From the NCBI RefSeq assembly GCF_037975245.1, contig NC_092562.1, positions 19,977,054-20,041,053 of the forward strand: a stretch of 64,000 nucleotides of DNA. Direction: 5' to 3'. This document shows positions 51,601-64,000 of the stretch, piece by piece. Under the pieces are notes generated by a model. The model saw only the letters and a program-made list of their open reading frames with translations, was not told where the DNA came from and did not search any database. The stretch comes from Apostichopus japonicus. Its lineage: Eukaryota > Echinodermata > Holothuroidea > Aspidochirotida > Stichopodidae. The position numbers and the translations under genes are program-made. Positions within the stretch are counted from its first letter, which is position 1, and the number at the start of each line of letters is the position of its first letter.

Positions 51601-54560
51601 TCCTGTATATAAAGCACTGCCGAAAATATTGTTGGCTACTCATAGCAATGAAGGCATCTACTTAAGGCTGCCATTTAGATGCATTATTTATAAGGTATAT
51701 TGATATGACATTTAAGTTTTGTACCCCACAAGCTACACTGGTACTCATATAATATAAGGTCCTACAATGCGAATGATAAGTTTTATTCTGTATAGATTAT
51801 CGCTGTCAATTAGATGAATTTATATTGAAGAATTTTCATTGTTTGCTAGGTAGATGGATTTTGTTCTTATTAAGTTCTTGAGAGACAAATTGTAATTTAA
51901 CTGTCTGTACCCCACAAGGTATCCTGGCACTCATACCACATGACCAGAGTACAGTACAACAAATTGTTATTTAACTGTCTGTACCCCACAAGGTATCCTG
52001 GCACTCATACCACATGACCAGAGTACAGTACGACAAATTGTAATTTAACTGTCTGTACCCCACAAAGTATCCTGGCACTCATACCACATGACCAGAGTAC
52101 AGTACGACAAATTGTAATTTAACTGTCTGTACCCCACAAGGTATCCTGGCACTCATACCACATGACCAGAGTACAGTACAACAAATTGTGATTTAACTGT
52201 CTGTACCCCACAAGGTATCCTGGCACTCATACCACATGACCAGAGTACAGTATCAACAAGTTAATATTTATTATCCAGTATATTAAGCACTGTAAAAAAT
52301 ATTGTTGGCTACTCATAGCAATGAAGGCATCTACTTAAGGCTTCCACTTAGATGCATTAAGGTATATTTATATCACATTAAAGTTCTGTACCCCACAAGC
52401 TACACTTGTACTCATATAATCTTAAGTCCTACAATGCGAATACAAATTTTACCGTACAGATAACCGCGGTCAATCGGTGAATTCATATCAAGGAATATCC
52501 ATTGTTTGCTAGGTAGAAGGATTTAGTTCTTGTTAAGTTCTTGAGAGACAAATTTTAATTTAAATGTCTGTACCCCACAAGGTATCCTGGTACTCATACC
52601 ACATTACCAGGATACAGTATCAATAGGTGAATTTTCATATTCCAGTATAAAACCAAGGTCAAAGTTATTGTTGGCTTCTAATAGCAATGAAGGCATCTAC
52701 TTAAGGCTGCCACTTAGATGCATTAAGGTATATTTATATCACATCAAAGTTCTGTACCCCACAAGCTACACTGGTACTCATATAATCTTAAGTCCTATGA
52801 TGCAAATTATCAATTTACTATACAGATATCCATGGTAACTTCTTTGAATTCATATTGAAGGATTTCCATTGTTTGTTAGGTAGAAGGATTTAGTTCTTGT
52901 TAAGTTCTTGAGAGACAAATTGTAATTTAACTGTCTGTACCCCACAAGGTATCCTGGCACTCATACCACATGACCAGAGTACAGTACGACAAATTGTAAT
53001 TTAACTGTCTGTACCCCACAAGGTATCCTGGCACTCATACCACATGACCAGAGTACAGTACAACAAATTGTAATTTAACTGTCTGTACCCCACAAGGTAT
53101 CCTGGCACTCATACCACATGACCAGAATACAGCATCAATAGGTGAATTTTCATTATCCTGTATATAAAGCACTGCCAAAAATATTGTTGGCTACTCATAG
53201 CAATGAAGGCATCTACTTAAGGCTGCCATTTAGATGCATTATTTATAAGGTATATTTATATGACATTTAAGTTTTGTACCCCACAAGCTACACTGGTACT
53301 CATATAATATAAGGTCCTACAATGCGAATGATAAGTTTTATTCTGTATAGATTATCGCTGTCAATTAGATGAATTTATATTGAAGAATTTTCATTGTTTG
53401 CTAGGTAGATGGATTTTGTTCTTATTAAGTTCTTGAGAGACAAATTGTAATTTAACTGTCTGTACCCCACAAGGTATCCTGGCACTCATACCACATGACC
53501 AGAGTACAGTACAACAAATTGTAATTTAACTGTCTGTACCCCACAAGGTATCCTGGCACTCATACCACATGACCAGAGTACAGTACGACAAATTGTTATT
53601 TAACTGTCTGTACCCCACAAGGTATCCTGGCACTCATACCACATGACCAGAGTACAGTACAACAAATTGTGATTTAACTGTCTGTACCCCACAAGGTATC
53701 CTGGCACTCATACCACATGACCAGAGTACAGTATCAACAAGTTAATATTTATTATCCAGTATATTAAGCACTGTAAAAAATATTGTTGGCTACTCATAGC
53801 AATGAAGGCATCTACTTAAGGCTTCCACTTAGATGCATTAAGGTATATTTATATCACATTAAAGTTCTGTACCCCACAAGCTACACTTGTACTCATATAA
53901 TCTTAAGTCCTACAATGCGAATACAAATTTTACCGTACAGATAACCGCGGTCAATCGGTGAATTCATATCAAGGAATATCCATTGTTTGCTAGGTAGAAG
54001 GATTTAGTTCTTGTTAAGTTCTTGAGAGACAAATTTTAATTTAAATGTCTGTACCCCACAAGGTATCCTGGTACTCATACCACATTACCAGAATACAGTA
54101 TCAATAGGTGAATTTTCATATTCCAGTATAAAACCAAGGTCAAAGTTATTGTTGGCTTCTAATAGCAATGAAGGCATCTACTTAAGGCTGCCACTTAGAT
54201 GCATTAAGGTATATTTATATCACATCAAAGTTCTGTACCCCACAAGCTACACTGGTACTCATATAATCTTAAGTCCTATGATGCAAATTATCAATTTACT
54301 ATACAGATATCCATGGTAAATTCTTTGAATTCATATTGAAGGATTTCCATTGTTTGTTAGGTAGAAGGATTTAGTTCTTGTTAAGTTCTTGAGAGACAAA
54401 TTGTAATTTAACTGTCTGTACCCCACAAGGTATCCTGGCACTCATACCACATGACCAGAGTACAGTACAACAAATTGTGATTTAACTGTCTGTACCCCAC
54501 AAGGTATCCTGGCCCTCATACCACATGACCAGAGTACAGTATCAACAAGTTAATATTTAT
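48678..54560 (+). repeat. Zone rich in 74-bp deletion-derivative units
   Basis: Short units begin at CTGTCTGTACC and are spaced exactly 74 bp: 48678-48752-48826, 50037-50111-50185-50259, 51901-51975-52049-52123-52197, and 53456-53530-53604-53678. Each consists of the first roughly 56 bases of a monomer joined through AGTAC(A/G)ACAAATTG to the monomer's last bases. Two to four copies sit in front of a full monomer. The marker AAATTGTGATTTAACTG recurs at offsets of 1,938, 1,481 and 809 bp (TGATTT at 50251, 52189, 53670, 54479), so block length changes with copy number. Confidence 0.88.
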
Positions 54561-56929
54561 TATCCAGTATATTAAGCACTGTAAAAAATATTGTTGGCTA
54601 CTCATAGCAATGAAGGCATCTACTTAAGGCTTCCACTTAGATGCATTAAGGTATATTTATATCACATTAAAGTTCTGTACCCCACAAGCTAAACTTGTAC
54701 TCATATAATCTTAAGTCCTACAATGCGAATACAAATTTTACCGTACAGATAACCGCGGTCAATCGATGAATTCATATCAAGGAATATCCATTGTTTGCTA
54801 GGTAGAAGGATTTAGTTCTTGTTAAGTTCTTGAGAGACAAATTTTAATTTAAATGTCTGTACCCCACAAGGTATCCTGGTACTCATACCACATTACCAGA
54901 ATACAGTATCAATAGGTGAATTTTCATATTCCAGTATAAAACCAAGGTCAAAGTTATTGTTGGCTTCTAATAGCAATGAAGGCATCTACTTAAGGCTGCC
55001 ACTTAGATGCATTAAGGTATATTTATATCACATCAAAGTTCTGTACCCCACAAGCTACACTGGTACTCATATAATCTTAAGTCCTATGATGCAAAATATC
55101 AATTTACTATACAGATATCCATGGTAAATTCTTTGAATTCATATTGAAGGATTTCCATTGTTTGTTAGGTAGAAGGATTTAGTTCTTGTTAAGTTCTTGA
55201 GAGACAAATTGTAATTTAACTGTCTGTACCCCACAAGGTATCCTGGCACTCATACCACATGACCAGAGTACAGTACGACAAATTGTAATTTAACTGTCTG
55301 TACCCCACAAGGTATCCTGGCACTCATACCACATGACCAGATTACAGTACAACAAATTGTAATTTAACTGTCTGTACCCCACAAGGTATCCTGGCACTCA
55401 TACCACATGACCAGAATACAGCATCAATAGGTGAATTTTCATTATCCTGTATATAAAGCACTGCCAAAAATATTGTTGGCTACTCATAGCAATGAAGGCA
55501 TCTACTTAAGGCTGCCATTTAGATGCATTACTTTTAAGGTATATTTATATGACATTTAAGTTTTGTACCCCACAAGCTACACTGGTACTCATATAATATA
55601 AGGTCCTACAATGCGAATAATAAGTTTTATTCTGTATAGATTATCGCTGTCAATTAGATGAATTTATATTGAAGAATTTTCATTGTTTGCTAGGTAGATG
55701 GATTTTGTTCTTACTAAGTTCTTGAGAGACAAATTGTAATTTAACTGTCTGTACCCCACAAGGTATCCTGGCACTCATACCACATGACCAGAGTACAGTA
55801 CGACAAATTGTAATTTAACTGTCTGTACCCCACAAGGTATCCTGGCACTCATACCACATGACCAGAATACAGCATCAATAGGTGAATTTTCATTATCCTG
55901 TATATAAAGCCCTGCCAAAAATATTGTTGGCTTCTCATAGCAATGAAGGCATCTACTTAAGGCTGCCATTTAGATGCATTATTTTTAAGGTATATTTATA
56001 TGACATTTAAGTTTTGTACCCCACAAGCTACACTGGTACTCATATAATATAAGGTCCTACAATGCGAATGATAAGTTTTATTCTGTATAGATCATCGCTG
56101 TCAATTAGATGAATTTATATTGAAGAATTTTTATTGTTTGCTAGGTAGATGGATTTTGTTCTTATTAAGTTCTTGAGAGACCAATTGTAATTTAACTGTC
56201 TGTACCCCACAAGGTATCCTGGTACTCATACCAAATTACCAGAATACAGTATCAATAGGTGAATTTTCATATTCCAGTATAAAAGCAAGGTCAAAGTTAT
56301 TGTTGGCTTCTAATAGCAATGAAGGCATCTACTTTAGGCTGCCACTTAGATGCATTAAGGTGTATTTATATCACATTTAAGTTCTGTACCCCACAAGCTA
56401 CACTGGTACTGATATAATATTAGGTCCTACAATGCGAATGATAAGTTTTATTCTGTATAGATTATCGCTGTCAATTAGATGAATTTATATTGAAGAGTTT
56501 TCATTGTTTGCTAGGTAGATGGATTTAGTTCTAATTAAGTTCTTGAGAGACATTGTAATTGTAATTTAACTGTCTGTACCCCACAAGGTATCCTGGCACT
56601 CATACCACATGACCAGAATACAGCATCAATAGGTGAATTTTCATTATCCTGTATATAAAGCACTGCCAAAAATATTGTTGGCTACTCATAGCAATGAAGG
56701 CATCTACTTAAGGCTGCCATTTAGATGCATTATTTTTAAGGTATATTTATATGACATTTAAGTTTTGTACCCCACAAGCTACACTGGTACTCATATAATA
56801 TAAGGTCCTACAATGCGAATGATAAGTTTTATTCTGTATAGATTATCGCTGTCAATTAGATGAATTTATATTGAAGATTTTTCATTGTTTGCTAGGTAGA
56901 TGGATTTTGTTCTTATTAAGTTCTTGAGA

Positions 56930-58265
56930 GACAAATTGTAATTTAACTGTCTGTACCCCACAAGGTATCCTGGCACTCATACCACATGACCAGAGTACAG
57001 TACGACAAATTGTAATTTAACTGTCTGTACCCCACAAGGTATCCTGGCACTCATACCACATGACCAGAATTCAGCATCAATAGGTGAATTTTCATTATCC
57101 TGTATATAAAGCCCTGCCAAAAATATTGTTGGCTTCTCATAGCAATGAAGGCATCTACTTAAGGCTGCCACTTAGATGCATTAAGGTGTATTTATATCAC
57201 ATTTAAGTTCTGTACCCCACAAGCTACACTGGTACTCATATAATATTAGGTCCTACAATGCGAATGATAAGTTTTATTCTGTATAGATTATCGCTGTCAA
57301 TTAGATGAATTTATATTGAAGAATTTTCATTGTTTGCTAGGTAGATGGATTTTGTTCTTATTAAGTTCTTGAGAGACAAATTGTAATTTAACTGTCTGTA
57401 CCCCACAAGGTATCCTGGCACTCATACCACATGACCAGAGTACAGTACGACAAATTGTAATTTAACTGTCTGTACCCCACAAGGTATCCTGGCACTCATA
57501 CCACATGACCAGAATTCAGCATCAATAGGTGAATTTTCATTATCCTGTATATAAAGCCCTGCCAAAAATATTGTTGGCTTCTCATAGCAATGAAGGCATC
57601 TACTTAAGGCTGCCACTTAGATGCATTAAGGTGTATTTATATCACATTTAAGTTCTGTACCCCACAAGCTACACTGGTACTCATATAATATTAGGTCCTA
57701 CAATGCGAATGATAAGTTTTATTCTGTATAGATTATCGCTGTCAATTAGATGAATTTATATTGAAGAATTTTCATTGTTTGCTAGGTAGATGGATTTTGT
57801 TCTTATTAAGTTCTTGAGAGACAAATTGTAATTTAACTGTCTGTACCCCACAAGGTATCCTGGCACTCATACCACATGACCAGAGTACAGTACGACAAAT
57901 TGTAATTTAACTGTCTGTACCCCACAAGGTATCCTGGCACTCATACCACATGACCAGAATTCAGCATCAATAGGTGAATTTTCATTATCCTGTATATAAA
58001 GCCCTGCCAAAAATATTGTTGGCTTCTCATAGCAATGAAGGCATCTACTTAAGGCTGCCACTTAGATGCATTAAGGTGTATTTATATCACATTTAAGTTC
58101 TGTACCCCACAAGCTACACTGGTACTCATATAATATTAGGTCCTACAATGCGAATGATAAGTTTTATTCTGTATAGATTATCGCTGTCAATTAGATGAAT
58201 TTATATTGAAGAGTTTTCATTGTTTGCTAGGTAGATGGATTTAGTTCTAATTAAGTTCTTGAGAG
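56930..58265 (+). repeat. Three successive near-identical 445-bp units
   Basis: The 445-bp unit is a 371-bp monomer plus one 74-bp short unit. Three consecutive copies share diagnostic variants: GAATTCAGCATC (near 57068, 57513 and 57958), AAAGCCCTGCC and GGCTTCTCATAG. The corresponding minus-strand translations are identical in all three. This is probably the most recent amplification in the window. Confidence 0.88.
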
Positions 58266-61259
58266 ACATATTGTAATTGTAATTTAGCTGTCTGTACCCC
58301 ACAAGGTATCCTGGCACTCATACCACATGACCAGAATACAGCATCAATAGGTGAATTTTCATTATCCTGTATATAAAGCACTGCCAAAAATATTGTTGGC
58401 TACTCATAGCAATGAAGGCATCTACTTAAGGCTGCCATTTAGATGCATTACTTTTAAGGTATATTTATATGACATTTAAGTTTTGTACCCCACAAGCTAC
58501 ACTGGTACTCATATAATATAAGGTCCTACAATGCGAATGATAAGTTTTATTCTGTATAGATTATCGCTGTCAATTAGATGAATTTATATTGAAGATTTTT
58601 CATTGTTTGCTAGGTAGATGGATTTTGTTCTTATTAAGTTCTTGAGAGACAAATTGTAATTTAACTGTCTGTACCCCACAAGGTATCCTGGCACTCATAC
58701 CACATGACCAGAGTACAGTACGACAAATTGTAATTTAACTGTCTGTACCCCACAAGGTATCCTGGCACTCATACCACATGACCAGAGTACAGTACGACAA
58801 ATTGTAATTTAACTGTCTGTACCCCACAAGGTATCCTGGCACTCATACCACATGACCAGAGTACAGTATCAACAAGTTAATATTTATTATCCAGTATATT
58901 AAGCACTGTAAAAAATATTGTTGGCTACTCATAGCAATGAAGGCATCTACTTAAGGCTTCCACTTAGATGCATTAAGGTATATTTATATCACATTAAAGT
59001 TCTGTACCCCACAAGCTACACTTGTACTCATATAATCTTAAGTCCTACAATTCGAATCCAAATTTTACTGTACAGATAACCGCGGTCAATCGGTGAATTC
59101 ATATCAAGGAATATCCATTGTTTGCTAGGTAGAAGGATTTAGTTCTTGTTAAGTTCTTGAGAGACAAATTTTAATTTAAATGTCTGTACCCCACAAGGTA
59201 TCCTGGTACTCATACCACATTACCAGAATACAGTATCAATAGGTGAATTTTCATATTCCAGTATAAAACCAAGGTCAAAGTTATTGTTGGCTTCTAATAG
59301 CAATGAAGGCATCTACTTTAGGCTGCCACTTAGATGCATTAAGGTGTATTTATATCACATTTAAGTTCTGTACCCCACATGCTACACTGGTACTCATATA
59401 ATATTAGGTCCTACAATGCGAATGATAAGTTTTATTCTGTATAGATTATCGCTGTCAATTAGATGAATTTATATTGAAGAGTTTTTATTGTTTGCTAGGT
59501 ACATGGATTTAGTTCTAATTAAGTTCTTGAGAGATATATTGTAATTGTAATTTAACTGTCTGTACCCCACAAGGTATCCTGGCACTCATACCACATGACC
59601 AGAATATAGCATCAATAGGTGAATTTTCATTATCCTGTATATAAAGCACTGCCAAAAATATTGTTGGCTACTCATAGCAATGAAGGCATCTACTTAAGGC
59701 TGCCATTTAGATGCATTATTTTTAAGGTATATTTATATGACATTTAAGTTTTGTACCCCACAAGCTACACTGGTACTCATATAATATAAGGTCCTACAAT
59801 GCGAATGATAAGTTTTATTCTGTGTAGATTATCGCTGTCAATGAGATGAATTTATATTGAAGAATTTTCATTGTTTGCTAGGTAGATGGATTTTGTTCTT
59901 ATTAAGTTCTTGAGAGACAAATTGTAATTTAACTCTCTGTACCCCACAAGGTATCCTGGCACTCATACCACATGACCAGAGTACAGTACGACAAATTGTA
60001 ATTTAACTGTCTGTACCCCACAAGGTATCCTGGCACTCATACCACATGACCAGAGTACAGTACCACAAATTGTAATTTAACTGTCTGTACCCCACAAGGT
60101 ATCCTGGCACTCATACCACATGACCAGAATACAGCATCAATAGGTGAATTTTCATTATCCTGTATATAAAGCACTGCCAAAAATATTGTTGGCTACTCAT
60201 AGCAATGAAGGCATCTACTTAAGGCTGCCATTTAGATGCATTATTTTTAAGGTATATTTATATGACATTTAAGTTTTGTACCCCACAAGCTACACTGGTA
60301 CTCATAATATAAGGTCCTACAATGAGAATGATAAGTTTTATTCTGTATAGATTATCGCTGTCAATTAGATGAATTTATATTGAAGAATTTTCATTGTTTG
60401 CTAGGTAGATGGATTTTGTTCTTATTAAGTTCTTGAGAGACAAATTGTAATTTAACTGTCTGTACCCCACAAGGTATCCTGGCACTCATACCACATGACC
60501 AGAGTACAGTATCAACAAGTTAATATTTATTATCCAGTATATTAAGCACTGTAAAAAATATTGTTGGCTACTCATAGCAATGAAGGCATCTACTTAAGGC
60601 TTCCACTTAGATGCATTAAGGTATATTTATATCACATTAAAGTTCTGTACCCCACAAGCTACACTTGTACTCATATAATCTTAAGTCCTACAATGCGAAT
60701 ACAAATTTTACTGTACAGATAACCGCGGTCAATCGGTGAATTCATATCAAGGAATATCCATTGTTTGCTAGGTAGAAGGATTTAGTTCTTGTTAAGTTCT
60801 TGAGAGACAAATTTTAATTTAAATGTCTGTACCCCACAAGGTATCCTGGTACTCATACCACATTACCAGAATACAGTATCAATAGGTGAATTTTCATATT
60901 CCAGTATAAAACCAAGGTCAAAGTTATTGTTGGCTTCTAATAGCAATGAAGGCATCTACTTTAGGCTGCCACTTAGATGCATTAAGGTATATTTATATCA
61001 CATCAAAGTTCTGTACCCCACAAGCTACACTGGTACTCATATAATCTTAAGTCCTATGATGCAAATTATCAATTTACCATACAGATATCCATGGTAAATT
61101 CTTTGAATTCATATTGAAGGATTTCCATTGTTTGTTAGGTAGAAGGATTTAGTTCTTGTTAAGTTCTTGAGAGACAAATTGTAATTTAACTGTCTGTACC
61201 CCACAAGGTATCCTGGCACTCATACCACATGACCAGAGTACAGTATCAACAAGTTAATA

Positions 61260-64000
61260 TTTATTATCCGGTATATAAAGCACTGTCAAAGTTATTGTTG
61301 GCTACTCATAGCACTGAAGCATCTACTCAAGGCTGCCTGCATAGATGCATTAAGGTATATTTGGCTAGGTAGAAGCATTTAGCTCTTGTTAAGTTCTTGA
61401 GAGACAAATTTTAATTTAATATAACTGTCTGTACTCCACAAGGTATCCTGGCACTCATACAACATGACCAGAATACAGCATCAATAGGTGAATTTTCATA
61501 TTCCAGTATAAAACCAGGGTCAAAGTTATTGTTTGGCTTCTAATAGCAATGGAGGCATCTACTCTAGCTGCCACTTAGATGTATTGATATCACATTTAAG
61601 TTCTGTACCCCACAAGCTACATTGATACTCATATAATATTAGGTCCGACAATGCAAATGATAAGTGATTTTCTGTATAGATTATCGCTGTTAATTAGATG
61701 AATATATATTGAAGAATTTTCATTGTTTGCTAGGTAGATGGATTGAGTTCTTGTTAAGTTCTTTAAAGACATATTGTAATTTAATTTCAATATCTGTACC
61801 CCACAAGGTATCCTTGCACTCATACCACATTACCAGAATACAGCATCAATATGTGAATTTTCATTATCCAGTATATAAAGCATTGTCAAAGTTATTGTTG
61901 GCTACTCATAGCACTGAAGGCATCTACTTTAGACTGCCGCATAGATGCATTAAGGTATATTTTTGGCTAGGTAGAAAGATTTAGCTCTTGTTAAGTTCTT
62001 GAGAGACAAATTTAATTTAATATAACTGTCTGTACCCCACAAGGTATCCTGGCACTCATACAACATGACCAGAACACAGCATCAATAGGTGAATTTTCAT
62101 ATTCCAGTATAAAACCAGGGTCAAAGTTATTGTTTGGCTTCTAATAGCAATGGAGACATCTACTCTAGTTGCCACTTATATGCATTAAGGTGTATTTATA
62201 TCACATTTAACTTCTGTACCCCACTACACTGGTACTCATATAATATTAGATCCTACAATGCGAATGATAAGTATTTTTCTGTATAGGTTATCGCAGTCAA
62301 TAAGATGAATTTGTATTGAAGAATTTCCATTGTTTGCTAGGTAGATGGATTTAGTTGTTATTAAGTTCTTGAGAGACATATTGTAATTTAATTGTCTGTA
62401 CCCCACAAGGTATCCTGGTACTCATACCACATGACCAGAATACAGCATCAATAGGTGAATTTTCATTATCTAGTATATAAAGCACTGTCAAAGTTATTGT
62501 TGGCTACTCATAGCAATGAAGGCATCTACTTTAGACTGCCGCATAGATGCATTAAGGTATATTTGGCTAGGTAGAAAGATTTAGCTCTTGTTAAGTTCTT
62601 GAGAGACAAATTTAATTTAATATAACTGTCTGTACCCCACAAGGTATCCTGGCACTCATACAACATGACCAGAACACAGCATCAATAGGTGAATTTTCAT
62701 ATTCCAGTATAAAACCAGGGTCAAAGTTATTGTTTGGCTTCTCATAGCAATAGAGACATCTACTCTAGTTGCCACTTATATGCATTAAGGTGTATTTATA
62801 TCACATTTAACTTCTGTACCCCACAAGCTACACTGGTACTCATATAATATTAGATCCTACAATGCGAATGATAAGTTTTATTCTGTATAGATTATCGCTG
62901 TCAATTAGAATTTATATTGAAGAGTTTTCATTGTTTGCTAGGTAGATGTATTTAGTTCTAATTAAGTTCTTGAGGGACATATTGTAATTGTAATTTAACT
63001 GTCTGTACCCCACAAGGTATCCTGGCACTCATACCACATGACCAGAATACAGCATCAATAGGTGAATTTTCATTATCCTGTATATAAAGCCAAGGTCAAA
63101 GTTATTGTTGGCTACTCATAGCAATGAAGGCATCTACTTAAGGCTTCCACTTAGATGCATTAAGGTATATTTATATCACATTTAAGTTCTGTACCCCACA
63201 AGCTACACTGGTACTCATATAATATTAGATCCTACAATGCGAATGATAAGTAGTTTTCTGTATAGGTTATCCCAGTCAATAAGATGAATTTGTATTGAAG
63301 AATTTCCATTGTTTGCTAGGTAGATGGATTTAGTTGTTATTAAGTTCTTGAGAGACATATTGTAATTTAATTGTCTGTACCCCACAAGGTATCCTGGTAC
63401 TCATACCACATGACCAGAATACAGCATCAACAGGTGAATTTTCATTATCCAGTATATAAAGCACTGTCAAAGTTATTGTTGGCTACTCATAGCAATGAAG
63501 GCATCTACTTTAGGCTGCCGCATAGATGCATTAAGGTATATTTTTGCTAGGTAGAAGGATTTAGTTCTTGTTAAGTTCTTGAGAGACAAATTGTAATTTA
63601 ACTGTCTGTACCCCACAAGGTAACCTGGCACTCATACCACATGACCAGAGTACAGTACGACAAATTGTAATTTAACTGTCTGTACCCCACAAGGTATCCT
63701 GGCACTCATACAACATGACCAGAGTACAGTATCAACAAGTTAATATTTACTATTCAGTATATCAAGCACTGTAAAAAATATTGTTGGCTACTCATAGCAA
63801 TGAAGGCATCTACTTTAGGCTGCCATTTAGATGCATTAAGGTATGTTTATATTACATTTAAGTTCTGTACCCCACAAGCTACACTTGTACTCATATAATC
63901 TTAAGTCCTACAATGCGAATAAAAATTTTACTGTACAGAATACCACGGTCAATTGATGAATTCATATCAAGGAATATCCATTGTTTGCTAGGTAGAAGGA
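61260..64000 (+). repeat. More diverged, partly truncated satellite monomers at the right
   Basis: Monomers here include several lacking the second box, passing from TTAAGGTATATTT directly to GGCTAGGTAG or GCTAGGTAG (near 61357, 61955, 62557 and 63537). The sequences TTAATATAACTGTCTG and GGTATCCTTGC also appear. They resemble the left-edge monomers more than the core. The array has not ended by 64,000. Confidence 0.75.

Larger units (their letters stand above)
24490..64000 (+). repeat. Giant 370-377-bp satellite array, open at right end
   Basis: All monomers are in the same orientation. Each has two TGTACCCCACAAG boxes. Box 1 continues GTATCCTGG.ACTCATAC, and box 2 continues CTACACTGGTACTCATATAA. 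In a regular stretch the boxes fall at 57470, 57656 and 57842, so the two half-units are each 186 bp. Full monomers measured between first boxes are 370-377 bp (31179, 31556, 31926, 32302, 32679). At least four subtypes exist: one with ATCCTGTATATAAAGCACTG, one with TATTCCAGTATAAAACCAAGG, one with CAACAAGTTAATATTTATTA, and one with second halves reading ATAACCGCGGTCAATCGG or ATATCCATGGTAAATTC. By length the array holds about one hundred monomers. No gene lies in it; recurring minus-strand frames of 64-65 codons are repeat artefacts. Confidence 0.97.

Noticed and set aside
55775-58061. Repeated minus-strand open frames of 64 codons with an ENSPIDA.FWSCGMSARIPCG core
   Set aside because: They are the same short piece of the satellite monomer translated many times. 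They are broken in most monomers, have no upstream signals and match no known protein family.
24490-64000. CRISPR-like array
   Set aside because: There are no short repeats separated by unique spacers. The entire 370-377-bp monomer is repeated, in a eukaryotic context.

Overview
The window looks like animal nuclear DNA. It is AT-rich, has no bacterial-style gene packing, contains one split gene with clean GT/AG introns, carries several hAT-type transposon remnants, and ends in a satellite array of about 40 kb. The TE styles and the one recognisable gene family suggest a marine invertebrate, but the phylum cannot be fixed from the sequence alone. No housekeeping gene, tRNA, rRNA or CRISPR array was seen.

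Layout. 0.5-3.3 kb: two copies of a minisatellite cassette (142-158 bp units plus a shared tail). 3.85-3.92 kb: a cluster of very small hairpin insertions, with a second cluster at 22.04-22.17 kb. 5.8-6.0 kb: a purine-rich tract. 6.7-8.25 kb: a decayed hAT element whose transposase C-terminus is split by a complete 998-bp MITE with perfect 8-bp target-site duplications (TSDs). 10.95-13.13 kb: six copies of a GGTAACTCACGTTAC-like motif surrounding, but never inside, a second complete hAT-like MITE (11,804-12,655, perfect 8-bp TSD). 13.8-16.2 kb: the 3' part of a split gene encoding the C-terminal part of a tyrosine-recombinase-like protein (189 residues visible), with a possibly broken 5' side. 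16.2-19.9 kb: a dimeric satellite (units of about 183 and 145 bp) with a conserved hairpin. 19.9-24.5 kb: mostly unassigned.

24.49-64 kb: one continuous direct tandem array of roughly 370-377-bp monomers. Each monomer is an old dimer of two diverged halves of about 186 bp. Monomer subtypes are arranged in several higher-order repeats (about 445, 1,501-1,505, 1,632 and 2,265 bp). A 74-bp deletion derivative is itself tandemly amplified. Monomers are more diverged near the left edge and in the last 2.7 kb than in the core, and the array runs off the right end of the window.

The most novel-looking item is the family of 27-32-bp palindromes with CAGGGAG...CTCCCTG ends. Three of the four copies are exactly bounded by different 7-bp direct repeats, and arm changes are compensatory between loci. 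They look like a miniature insertion element with no obvious known mobiliser. The structure and scale of the main satellite are the second major item.
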